This document shows positions 6,138 to 12,986 of a DNA stretch of 31,263 nucleotides, one piece after another. The stretch comes from an uncultured Finegoldia sp. (GTDB lineage Bacteria; Bacillota; Clostridia; Tissierellales; Peptoniphilaceae). Position 1 is the first letter of the stretch, and each line of letters starts with the position of its first letter. The translations under genes were made by a program, and so were the position numbers. The notes under the pieces were generated by a model, which saw only the letters and a program-made list of their open reading frames with translations, had not been told where the DNA came from and made no database searches. The DNA lies in contig NZ_CAAFUQ010000038.1 in NCBI RefSeq assembly GCF_900766215.1, positions 1 through 31,263 on the forward strand. The letters run 5' to 3'.

Positions 6138-6166
6138 ACAATTATACTATGCACTTGTATAATTGT
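6138..6166. promoter_or_regulatory. Symmetric operator-like palindrome overlapping a -10 box
   Basis: ACAATTATAC (6138-6147) and GTATAATTGT (6157-6166) form a perfect 10-bp inverted repeat with a 9-bp spacer. Each arm contains TATAAT on one strand, so the site can serve as a -10 box in both directions. The minus-strand box is about 65 bp upstream of the short frame at 6075. The symmetry suggests a dimeric repressor site. The remaining sequence to 6382 shows no gene or clear structure. Confidence 0.45.
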
Positions 6167-6382
6167 ATTATCAATACTTTTTTTATTGTCCTTATTATGA
6201 TTTTTCAGTGTTTATGCCGTTGATATGGCTTTATTTTTTGCTTCCAAAAAGATATTCGAAGTACTTTACCTTTTACATTTAATTGATAATTGTTATTATA
6301 TATCCATTATAAATCATCTATGTGGATTTTCAATTGGGTTTTGTATTTGAAAATTTTGTGAGATAATAAAAATGGTGATATT

Positions 6383-7081
6383 ATGTTGGAGTTTATGAGT
6401 TTGAATGATAAAAACATGATAGCTGTTCAAGGTGCTGGCGGGAAAACTTCGAGCGTTTTTTTGCTTGCAAATGAGTTCAAATCGATGAATGAAGCATCTC
6501 TTGTAAGTACGACTACGAAGATGGGGATTGTGAGTAAGGATAAGTTTGATTATTTGTACACATTCAATGAGAAAATGAAAATTGTAGATGGGAAAATATA
6601 TTTCGCATCTAAATCACGTACAGATACAAAAGAAATCGGATTTGAGCCTGAATTTTTCGACAAAATTTTTCTTGATGGTTTGTTTTCCAATATAATTTTG
6701 GAAACGGATGGAGCAAAGACAAGACCTATTAAAGCTCCTCGTGAAGATGAGCCTGTAAATCCTAAAAACATCACGCACTGCGTTGGTGTGATGGGGCTTG
6801 ATAGTGTGAACAAGCCTTTTGATGAGAAATTTTGCCACAGAAAAGAATATATGAAAAAAATTATTGGAAATCCCAAGATTTTGACAACAAAAAGCTACGC
6901 TGAAATCATCAATTCTAATTGTGGTCTGTTCAAAAATTCGTACGATGCGAAAAAGTTTTTGATTTTGAATAAGGCGGACACAAAACAAGACATTGAAAGT
7001 GCGATGGATATTATTGAGAGAATTGATGTAGATGTTAAGATTTTTGTGATGAGTTTTGGGAAAATTATAAAAATATACTAG
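6383..7081 (+). CDS. yqeC: YqeC-like putative selenium-dependent hydroxylase accessory protein
   Basis: A 232-residue protein with a P-loop-like GAGGKT at residues 17-22, VSTTTKMG at about 41-48, and ETDGAKTRPIKAPREDEPV in the middle. These match the YqeC family, in which GAGGKT and E.DGAK.RP.KAP..HEPV are conserved. Known members sit beside genes for molybdenum- and selenium-dependent hydroxylases and are thought to help cofactor maturation; the biochemical role is unsettled. Here no hydroxylase, selD or yqeB neighbour is present. The next gene, a cupin, starts 9 bp downstream, so the two are probably co-transcribed. Length is normal for the family. Confidence 0.8.
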   Translation: MLEFMSLNDKNMIAVQGAGGKTSSVFLLANEFKSMNEASLVSTTTKMGIVSKDKFDYLYTFNEKMKIVDGKIYFASKSRTDTKEIGFEPEFFDKIFLDGLFSNIILETDGAKTRPIKAPREDEPVNPKNITHCVGVMGLDSVNKPFDEKFCHRKEYMKKIIGNPKILTTKSYAEIINSNCGLFKNSYDAKKFLILNKADTKQDIESAMDIIERIDVDVKIFVMSFGKIIKIY

Positions 7082-7090
7082 GAGAATTTT

Positions 7091-7384
7091 ATGAATTTAC
7101 TTGAAGATTTGAATTTTGATGAGAATCATATTATTAAGGATACAATTGTTAGAAATGAAAAGTTTGACATTCACAGAATCCAATCGAAAAACGAAACATC
7201 AGGACCATATAATCAGGACTTTGACGAATTTGTTGTCATAATTAAGGGTGAGGCAATGTTGAATGTCGAAGGAAAAGATGTAAGACTTAAAGAAATGGAT
7301 ACGTATTTTATTCCTAAAAATGTAGTTCACGAAGTAAAAAGCACAAGTGATGAATGCGTGTGGCTGTGTTTTACGATAAAATAG
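7091..7384 (+). CDS. Small cupin-domain protein
   Basis: A 97-residue single-domain cupin (beta barrel). The first conserved stretch reads YNQDFDEFVVIIKGEAMLNVEG and the second DTYFIPKNVVHEVKST. The usual HxH pair of motif 1 is replaced by a DQ/DE-type set, as in a cupin subgroup ending in a C-W-L-F strand (here CVWLCFTIK). The histidine of motif 2 (PKNVVHEV) is kept. It may bind a metal or small molecule, but no substrate can be named. It follows yqeC with an AGGAGAAT site and ends exactly where the rplM promoter begins. Confidence 0.8.
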   Translation: MNLLEDLNFDENHIIKDTIVRNEKFDIHRIQSKNETSGPYNQDFDEFVVIIKGEAMLNVEGKDVRLKEMDTYFIPKNVVHEVKSTSDECVWLCFTIK

Positions 7385-7413
7385 TTGACAATTGTATCAA
7401 GAGAGTATATAAT
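7385..7413 (+). promoter_or_regulatory. Consensus promoter of the rplM-rpsI operon
   Basis: Perfect TTGACA (7385-7390) and perfect TATAAT (7408-7413) are separated by the optimal 17 bp. The first base follows the cupin stop codon directly. Such a consensus promoter fits a highly expressed ribosomal protein operon. Transcription should begin near 7420. Confidence 0.92.
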
Positions 7414-7419
7414 ATTTTG

Positions 7420-7560
7420 GTATGTAAAAGGAGTCGTTTCCTTTTATACAATACAGAAAGTCGCCGATGGCCGGGTGTGCGACGTGTCTAAATTCCCGGT
7501 GAGAAAACAATCGCTTTTTGGCAGCGATGTCCAAGTAGCCAAATATTGTAAATAAAGGAA
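7420..7560 (+). ncRNA. Structured leader of rplM (L13 leader type)
   Basis: About 150 nt separate the promoter from the rplM start. TACAATA (7447-7453) and TATTGTA (7544-7550) can close a domain. Inside, GTCGC (7460-7464) pairs with GCGAC (7479-7483), and ATCGC (7510-7514) pairs with GCGAT (7524-7528). CCGGG in the first loop (7471-7475) can pair with CCCGG (7495-7499), giving a pseudoknot or switch. A separate AAAAGGA/TCCTTTT hairpin lies at the 5' end. Firmicutes are known to carry an L13-binding leader before rplM that allows autoregulation; this position and complexity fit it. Identity with that RNA family was not tested. Confidence 0.72.
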
Positions 7561-7572
7561 AGGATGAATTGA

Positions 7573-8004
7573 ATGAAAACTTATATACCTAAGAAAGATG
7601 ACATCCAAAGAAAATGGTATGTAGTAGATGCAACAGATGTTGTTTTAGGTAGATTATCTACTGAAGTTGCTTCTATTTTAAGAGGAAAAAACAAACCAAT
7701 GTTTACTCCTAATGCGGATGTTGGAGATTACGTAATTGTAATTAACGCAGAAAAAGTTAAATTAACAGGTAAGAAATTAGAACAAAAAGAATTAAGACAT
7801 TACACAGGATACGCTGGTGGTCTTAAATCAATTACCTACAAAGACTTAATGCAAAAAGACCCAGAAAGAGCTGTAACTCATGCTATCGTTGGCATGCTTC
7901 CTCACAACTCTTTAGGACGTCAAATGGCTAAAAAATTAAGAGTTTACAGAGGCGCTGATCACGATCACATCGCTCAAAACCCTGAAGTTTTGGAAATTAA
8001 GTAG
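7573..8004 (+). CDS. rplM: 50S ribosomal protein L13
   Basis: A 143-residue protein of the standard length, starting MKTYIPKKDDIQRKWYVVDA. The family signatures GRLSTEVASILRGKNKPMFTP and VGMLPHNSLGRQMAKKLRVYRG are present. L13 is an early-assembly protein of the large ribosomal subunit and binds 23S rRNA. AAAGGA lies just before the start. It is followed by rpsI after 11 bp, the usual pairing in bacteria. Control is probably by the structured leader upstream. Confidence 0.98.
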   Translation: MKTYIPKKDDIQRKWYVVDATDVVLGRLSTEVASILRGKNKPMFTPNADVGDYVIVINAEKVKLTGKKLEQKELRHYTGYAGGLKSITYKDLMQKDPERAVTHAIVGMLPHNSLGRQMAKKLRVYRGADHDHIAQNPEVLEIK

Positions 8005-8015
8005 GAGGTAATTAA

Positions 8016-8408
8016 ATGGCTAATAATAGATATCAAGGAACTGGTAGAAGAAAAACTTCTGTTGCTAGAGTTACTTTAGTACCAGGAAGTGGAAAATTCA
8101 CAATTAACAAAAAAGATATAAGTGAATACTTTAACTTCGATACATTAAGAGTTATAGCTAAGGAAGCTTTGGAATTAACAAACAACACTGAAAGTTATGA
8201 TGTTACTGTTAATGTAAAAGGTGGCGGATACACTGGTCAAGCAGGTGCTATTAGACATGGTGTTGCTCGTGCTTTATTAGAAGTTGACCCAGAATACAGA
8301 GCTGAATTAAAAAGAGCAGGTTTCTTAACTAGAGACCCTCGTAAAAAGGAAAGAAAGAAATACGGTCTTAAAAAAGCTCGTAAATCTCCACAATTCAGTA
8401 AGAGATAG
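8016..8408 (+). CDS. rpsI: 30S ribosomal protein S9
   Basis: A 130-residue protein of normal length, starting MANNRYQGTGRRKTSVARV, with GGGYTGQAGAIRHGVARALL and the invariant C-terminal KKARKSPQFSKR tail that reaches the ribosomal P site. A strong AGGAGG precedes the start, 11 bp after rplM. The operon ends at the hairpin at 8425-8452. Confidence 0.98.
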   Translation: MANNRYQGTGRRKTSVARVTLVPGSGKFTINKKDISEYFNFDTLRVIAKEALELTNNTESYDVTVNVKGGGYTGQAGAIRHGVARALLEVDPEYRAELKRAGFLTRDPRKKERKKYGLKKARKSPQFSKR

Positions 8409-8424
8409 TTTTTTCGAAATTATT

Positions 8425-8452
8425 CCCACAGATTTTTGTCTGTGGGTTTTTT
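8425..8452 (+). terminator. Terminator of the rplM-rpsI operon
   Basis: CCCACAGA (8425-8432) pairs with TCTGTGGG (8439-8446) around a 6-nt loop, followed by six T. Confidence 0.92.
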
Positions 8453-8480
8453 ATTTGGCAAGAAAATTAAGAGAAATATC

Positions 8481-8509
8481 TTTACATTTTACGTATTAGT
8501 ACGCATAAT
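8481..8509 (+). promoter_or_regulatory. Promoter of the HicB-like gene
   Basis: TTTACA (8481-8486), a 17-bp spacer and CATAAT (8504-8509) fit a promoter about 50 bp before the start codon. The spacer holds a partly symmetric ACGTATTAGTACG that could be an autorepressor site, as HicB proteins often repress their own promoters. Confidence 0.6.
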
Positions 8510-8557
8510 AAAAGCACGACCTATTGTAGCCCTGAACTTCAATAATGGAGGTGTTTT

Positions 8558-8995
8558 ATGTTAGTAAGTTATCCTGCATTGTTTTACAAAGAACTAGAAG
8601 GTGGATATTTTATTAATTTTCCTGATTTTGAGTATTCAGGAACGCAAGGAGAAGATATTTCAGATGCTTTGTTTATGGCTAGTGATTGGTTGGGAATTAC
8701 TGTGTCAGGATATATCGAAGAAGGAATAGATCTGCCTAAAGTTAGTAACATTAATGATTTGTCACTTGAAGGAAATGATCCATTCAGAGATGATCCTGAA
8801 ATTGATTTAGAATACATTGAGAATGAATCATTTATTTCGATGATTTGTGTTGATGTAGAAAAATATTTTGAAAACACTAAATTAGTAAAGAAAACTTTGT
8901 CCATACCAAAATGGGCGAATGATTTGGGAAACAGATTGAATTTGAATTTTTCAAAAGTTTTAACTGTTGCTATTGAAAATGAAGCTATAAAATAA
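8558..8995 (+). CDS. HicB-like antitoxin without an adjacent HicA
   Basis: A 145-residue protein with the HicB layout. The N-terminal RNase-H-like domain reads YPALFYKELEGGYFINFPDFEYSGTQGEDISDAL, and a C-terminal ribbon-helix-helix-like segment reads VKKTLSIPKWANDLGNRLNLNFSKVL, likely used for DNA binding. TGGAGGTG lies before the ATG. HicB normally neutralises HicA, a small mRNA-cleaving toxin encoded next to it. No HicA-like frame exists in the 149 bp before it or between it and rlmH, so it is an orphan or acts on a distant partner. Confidence 0.85.
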   Translation: MLVSYPALFYKELEGGYFINFPDFEYSGTQGEDISDALFMASDWLGITVSGYIEEGIDLPKVSNINDLSLEGNDPFRDDPEIDLEYIENESFISMICVDVEKYFENTKLVKKTLSIPKWANDLGNRLNLNFSKVLTVAIENEAIK

Positions 8996-9003
8996 ATATT
9001 TTC

Positions 9004-9034
9004 AAAGGGCTATTCTTTTTGATAGTCCTTTTTT
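9004..9034 (+). terminator. Terminator of the HicB-like gene
   Basis: AAAGGGCTAT (9004-9013) pairs with ATAGTCCTTT (9022-9031) with one G-T pair, followed by a T run. Confidence 0.85.
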
Positions 9035-9111
9035 ATTTGCGTAAAAATTATTATTTTATACTCCTAATCAATATATGATATACTTATTAAAGTAAAAAGG
9101 TTGTGATTATT

Positions 9112-9591
9112 TTGAATATCGATATTATTTCGGTGGGTAAGGTTAAGGAAAAATACATAAAACTAGGCATTGCTGAATTTTCGAAAAGATTATCTGCGCA
9201 CTGCAAGCTAAACATAATTGAGGTTGATGATTTGAGTGCGGCAGAGAATTTGTCCGACAGCGAAAAGGAGATAGTGAAGGACAAGGAAGCGGAGAAAATC
9301 TTGTCGAAAATAAAGGAAAATCACTACGTGATTACTTTGGAGATTTTGGGAAATCAACTTACTAGCGAAAAATTAGCCGCCAAGATTGAAAATTTAACTG
9401 TACAAGGTCATTCTAATATTTGTTTTGTCATCGGCGGATCTTTGGGACTGGGAAAAAGTGTACTTGACAGGAGCGATTATGCGCTTTCTTTTTCCAAGTT
9501 TACATTTCCACATCAACTGATGAGGTTGATTTTGTTGGAACAAATTTACCGAAGTTTCAGAATAATTAATAATTTACCATATCATAAGTGA
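9112..9591 (+). CDS. rlmH: 23S rRNA pseudouridine-1915 N3-methyltransferase
   Basis: A SPOUT-fold methyltransferase that uses S-adenosylmethionine to modify helix 69 of 23S rRNA. From a TTG start at 9112 the product is 159 residues, the common family length, and begins MNIDIISVGKVKEKYIK as relatives do; the GTG at 9103 lies too close to the AAAAGG site. The SAM-binding knot is seen in FVIGGSLGLGKSVLDRSDYALSFSKFTFPHQLMR, with the conserved C-terminal RSFRIINNLPYHK. It heads a tight operon with capA-like and trpS genes (7 and 2 bp gaps). An extended -10 TGATATACT about 9075-9083 may drive it. Confidence 0.95.
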   Translation: MNIDIISVGKVKEKYIKLGIAEFSKRLSAHCKLNIIEVDDLSAAENLSDSEKEIVKDKEAEKILSKIKENHYVITLEILGNQLTSEKLAAKIENLTVQGHSNICFVIGGSLGLGKSVLDRSDYALSFSKFTFPHQLMRLILLEQIYRSFRIINNLPYHK

Positions 9592-9598
9592 GGATAAA

Positions 9599-10822
9599 AT
9601 GAAGGGAAAAAAGACAACTGTTGCATTGGCTTTTCTTATAGTGATTTTAGTTGGTGTGATTGGCTTTAGATATTCAGAAATTTCTGGGAAATCTCCAATC
9701 CAAGCATCACAAAAAAGTTCTCAAGTGAAAAGTGTTAAAAAATCAGAAGAAAAAGCAAATAAAAAATCAGATAACGAAAAAGAGAATAAAAATCTGAAAA
9801 AGACGGAGATAACCATAACATGTTGGGGTGATTATATGAATCACATCACGCAAATTCGCCAAGCAAAGGCTACAAATTATGATTTTACAGATTCTTTTGC
9901 AGTGATAAAAGATATTGTGGGAAAAAGTGATTTGTCCATAGTCAATTTGGAAACTACAATTGCGAATAATCCTTCAGATATGAGCGGTTATCCAGAATTT
10001 GCGACGCACGAAAATGTTATAAAAGCTTTAAAAGACACGGGTTTTGATGTTGTTAGCACTGCAAACAATCACGCATATGACAGAAGATTGAAGGGGATTG
10101 ACCGCACGATAGATGTTATTGAGAAATACGGTTTGAAAAGAACTGGAACGTTCAAGGAAAATGAATCGACCAATCCACTTATTGTAGATGTTAAAGGAAT
10201 AAAGGTTGGATTTTTCTCTTATTCACAAATGCTTAATGGCTACGAAAAATTGATGCTAAATTCTGGAAGAGACACTGCTGTAAATTTGATTGATATGGAC
10301 AAAATCAAAAAAGATGTTGATTATTTGAAGGAAAATCACGCCGATATGATAATGTGTTACATGCATTGGGGAGAGGAATATTCTGATTATCCCAACTCTT
10401 ATCAGAAAAACACATTCAAAAAACTTTCAGACATGGGAGTGGACTTGGTGATAGGATCTCATCCGCACACAATACAAAAATCTGATGTGATTGAAAACAA
10501 CGGCAAGAAATCTTACTGCGTATATTCTCTGGGAAATCTAGTTTCAGATCAAAGAGAATCTTACGGACAATCTTACGGAGTAGAAATCGGAGTGTATTCC
10601 GATATTAAAATCGAAAAAATTGGCGATAAAACAACTGTAAAAAGTTTCGAAAACAAGCCATATTATGTGGACAAGTACACAGACGATGTGACTACAAGAT
10701 ATGTAGTAGTTCCAGTAAAACAAGTCCTCGATTCAGAAATAAATTATCCAAGGAAAAACAAAATAATATCCAAATTAAACAGAGCAAACGAACATTACGA
10801 AAGAATATTTAACAAGGAGTAG
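9599..10822 (+). CDS. CapA-family (poly-gamma-glutamate synthesis type) surface protein
   Basis: A 407-residue protein with an N-terminal membrane anchor at residues 7-24, a Lys/Ser-rich stalk to about residue 70, then a CapA/PgsA-type domain (PF09587). Characteristic parts are ITCWGDYMNH, IVNLETTIAN, DVVSTANNHAYDR, YMHWGEEYSDYPN and LVIGSHPHTIQ, which resemble the metal sites of calcineurin-like phosphoesterases. In capsule loci such proteins work with ligases to make or export poly-gamma-glutamate. No capB or capC gene is beside it, and it sits between rlmH and trpS, so a capsule role is unproven. It is likely an outward-facing membrane-bound hydrolase-like protein. Confidence 0.85.
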   Translation: MKGKKTTVALAFLIVILVGVIGFRYSEISGKSPIQASQKSSQVKSVKKSEEKANKKSDNEKENKNLKKTEITITCWGDYMNHITQIRQAKATNYDFTDSFAVIKDIVGKSDLSIVNLETTIANNPSDMSGYPEFATHENVIKALKDTGFDVVSTANNHAYDRRLKGIDRTIDVIEKYGLKRTGTFKENESTNPLIVDVKGIKVGFFSYSQMLNGYEKLMLNSGRDTAVNLIDMDKIKKDVDYLKENHADMIMCYMHWGEEYSDYPNSYQKNTFKKLSDMGVDLVIGSHPHTIQKSDVIENNGKKSYCVYSLGNLVSDQRESYGQSYGVEIGVYSDIKIEKIGDKTTVKSFENKPYYVDKYTDDVTTRYVVVPVKQVLDSEINYPRKNKIISKLNRANEHYERIFNKE

Positions 10823-10824
10823 AA

Positions 10825-11907
10825 ATGGGAAATATAATACTTACAGGTGACAGACCAACAGGAAAATTACATTTGGGTCATTACGTGGGATCTTTAAAGA
10901 ACAGAGTTATCATGCAAAATGAAGGAAACTTTGACAAAATGTATGTAATGATAGCAGACGCACAAGCTTTGACTGATAATTTCAACAATCCAGACAAAGT
11001 CCGTGACAATATCATTGAAGTTGCGCTTGATTATTTAAGTTGTGGAATTGATCCTAATAAAGTTACGATTTTTGTGCAATCACACGTTGAACAACTAACA
11101 GAATTGATGTTTTATTATATGAACTTGGTTACACTTTCAAGATTAGAAAGAAATCCTACAGTTAAAGCTGAAATCAAACAAAAAGAATTCGGAGCAAGCA
11201 TTCCAGTTGGATTTTTGACATATCCAATCAGTCAAGCGGCAGATATTACGCTTTTTAATGCGAATATAGTTCCAGTTGGAGAAGACCAACTTCCGATGTT
11301 AGAGCAAACTCGTGAAATAGTTCGTACATTTAACAACTATTATTCAGATGTTTTGGTTGAACCAAAAGCTGTAATTCCCGACAACAAAATCTGTTCCAGA
11401 CTTCCAGGATTAGACGGCAAAGCTAAGATGAGTAAATCATTAGGTAATTGTATTTATTTGTCGGATTCTGAAAAAGATGTCAAATCAAAAGTAATGAGCA
11501 TGTTCACAGACCCTAACCACATTCAAATTACAGATCCCGGAAAAGTTGAAGGAAACACAGTGTTCACTTATTTGGACGCTTTCTGTACAGACGATGATTT
11601 CTCAGAATTTCTTCCAGAATATAAAAATTTGGACGAATTAAAAGATCACTACAGACGTGGTGGACTTGGCGATGTCAAAATCAAAAAATTCTTGAACAAT
11701 ATTTTGCAAAAAGAATTATCGCCAATCAGAGAAAAAAGAAAACACTACGAACAAAATATTCCGGAAATCTTCGATATGTTGTTAAAAGGATCAGAAGATG
11801 CAAGAAAAGTTGGAGCAGAAACTTTGAAGAAAGTAAAAGCTGCAATGGGAATCAACTACTTTGAAGATGTGGAATTGATTAATAAACAACAACAAAAATA
11901 CAAATAA
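10825..11907 (+). CDS. trpS: Tryptophan--tRNA ligase
   Basis: A class I aminoacyl-tRNA synthetase of 360 residues that charges tRNA-Trp. The ATP site shows GKLHLGHY (residues 13-20, HIGH type) and KMSKS at 201-205. Other family blocks include YPISQAADITLFNANIVPVGEDQ and MFTDPN. AAGGAG lies just upstream and only 2 bp separate it from the CapA-like gene, so it is expressed from the rlmH operon. No T-box leader precedes it, unlike trpS in many Firmicutes. The length is slightly above the common 330-340, due to a short C-terminal extension. Confidence 0.97.
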   Translation: MGNIILTGDRPTGKLHLGHYVGSLKNRVIMQNEGNFDKMYVMIADAQALTDNFNNPDKVRDNIIEVALDYLSCGIDPNKVTIFVQSHVEQLTELMFYYMNLVTLSRLERNPTVKAEIKQKEFGASIPVGFLTYPISQAADITLFNANIVPVGEDQLPMLEQTREIVRTFNNYYSDVLVEPKAVIPDNKICSRLPGLDGKAKMSKSLGNCIYLSDSEKDVKSKVMSMFTDPNHIQITDPGKVEGNTVFTYLDAFCTDDDFSEFLPEYKNLDELKDHYRRGGLGDVKIKKFLNNILQKELSPIREKRKHYEQNIPEIFDMLLKGSEDARKVGAETLKKVKAAMGINYFEDVELINKQQQKYK

Positions 11908-11913
11908 ATGAGA

Positions 11914-11942
11914 AATCAATCACGTCGGTGGTTGATTTTTTA
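11914..11942 (+). terminator. Terminator after trpS
   Basis: AATCAATCAC (11914-11923) pairs with GTGGTTGATT (11928-11937) around a 4-nt loop with one G-T pair, followed by a T run. Confidence 0.87.
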
Positions 11943-12031
11943 TTGATTAATAAAATATAAATTTTATTTGATTTTTCCTTGCTTAAAATTATTATTTAAG
12001 GGTATAAATAATAATGGAAAGGAAGATTATT

Positions 12032-12478
12032 ATGTTAAGAGCAAAAGTAGGATCTAGATTATATAATATAAACGAAGCTATTAAGCTTGGAGAAATTGCT
12101 ATAGCTAGCTTGAATGAGGTGCAATCTTATTTGAGTACAGCATCAGGATGGGGAATTTTCGATATTTTCAAGGGTAAGACTATTACTACTATGATTAAAA
12201 GATCGAATTTAAAAAAGGCGAAGAATCAAGCGAAGAAGGCTGACTTGGCGATTAGAAAGTTCAACAATATTATGATTGATTTGGACAAGAAACCAAGTGT
12301 TGGTTTCAGATATAAAAAACCATTTTTCTTGGCAGATTATTTTGATAACAAAGTTTTTGATTCTGTAATTCAAATGCAAATTCTCAATAACAAGAGAAAT
12401 TGCGACGCTGCTATTAAGCAGTTGAAGAAAGAAGTGTATAATTTGCAAAAGGAAAAAATGAATTTAATGAATGAATAA
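12032..12478 (+). CDS. Conserved-looking helical protein upstream of mscL
   Basis: A 148-residue, basic, mostly alpha-helical cytoplasmic protein. The start at 12032 (MLRAKVGSRLY) follows GGAAAGGAAG; the ATG at 12014 overlaps that site and is rejected. The block ASGWGIFDIFKGKTITTMIK followed by KKAKNQAKKADLAIRKF resembles a WGxxD(I/M)xGG..(T/S).xKH-type segment seen in uncharacterised Firmicute proteins. The C-terminal 35 residues look like a coiled coil. It lies 17 bp before mscL and is probably co-transcribed, but no functional link is known. Confidence 0.7.
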   Translation: MLRAKVGSRLYNINEAIKLGEIAIASLNEVQSYLSTASGWGIFDIFKGKTITTMIKRSNLKKAKNQAKKADLAIRKFNNIMIDLDKKPSVGFRYKKPFFLADYFDNKVFDSVIQMQILNNKRNCDAAIKQLKKEVYNLQKEKMNLMNE

Positions 12479-12495
12479 ATTTTATAGGGGGTATT

Positions 12496-12897
12496 ATGTT
12501 AAAAGAATTTAAGAAATTTATTACTGAAGGTAGTGTAATGGATTTGGCAGTTGCCGTTATCATGGGTGCTGCTGTTAAGGAAATGGTCGATGGACTTATC
12601 AACGGTCTTATCGCACCTTTGATTGGAGCTGCAACAGCGGGTGTCAACATGAAGGAAATGGCTGTTACACTTGCTGGAGTTAAGTTGCAATACGGTTTGT
12701 TCTTGGATGCTTTGGTTAAATTTATCATTATTGCATTCGTAGTTTTCTTGATGGTTAAGGCTATCAACAAAGGTCGTGATGCTTTGCATAAAGAACCGGC
12801 AGCTGATCCAACAACAAAAACTTGCCCATACTGCAAGAGCGAAATCGACATTACTGCTACTAGATGTCCACATTGTACATCTGAATTAACAGAATAA
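12496..12897 (+). CDS. mscL: Large-conductance mechanosensitive channel MscL with C-terminal zinc-ribbon
   Basis: A 133-residue channel protein that opens when membrane tension rises and releases solutes during osmotic downshock. The N-terminal MLKEFKKFITEGSVMDLAVAVIMGAA is the typical amphipathic helix and pore-lining TM1 (about 14-40); TM2 is at about 70-95. Instead of the usual short helical bundle, the C-terminus carries CPYCKSEID and CPHCTSEL, two CxxC pairs that should bind zinc. This tail occurs in some Gram-positive MscL proteins. AGGGGG lies before the ATG. The gene ends in a terminator. Confidence 0.95.
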   Translation: MLKEFKKFITEGSVMDLAVAVIMGAAVKEMVDGLINGLIAPLIGAATAGVNMKEMAVTLAGVKLQYGLFLDALVKFIIIAFVVFLMVKAINKGRDALHKEPAADPTTKTCPYCKSEIDITATRCPHCTSELTE

Positions 12898-12905
12898 TTT
12901 GACAT

Positions 12906-12931
12906 AAAAGGGGATTGTATCCTCTTTTTTT
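12906..12931 (+). terminator. Terminator after mscL
   Basis: AAAAGGGGAT (12906-12915) pairs with ATCCTCTTTT (12919-12928) with one G-T pair and a 3-nt loop, followed by T residues. Confidence 0.82.
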
Positions 12932-12986
12932 GTTGTCTTGTGTTATACTGAAAAAGGAATGATTAATTTATAATAAGGAGTTTATG

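Noticed and set aside
8409..8557. hicA remnant upstream of the HicB-like gene
   Set aside because: Reading all frames shows no GGSHxxxR-type HicA motif or decayed pieces of it.
9590..10825. T-box riboswitch before trpS
   Set aside because: Only 2 bp separate trpS from the preceding coding region and no leader structure exists; trpS is expressed with the rlmH operon.
12414..12905. 163-residue and 124-residue minus-strand frames over mscL
   Set aside because: Both are antisense to a clear MscL gene and lack ribosome binding sites.
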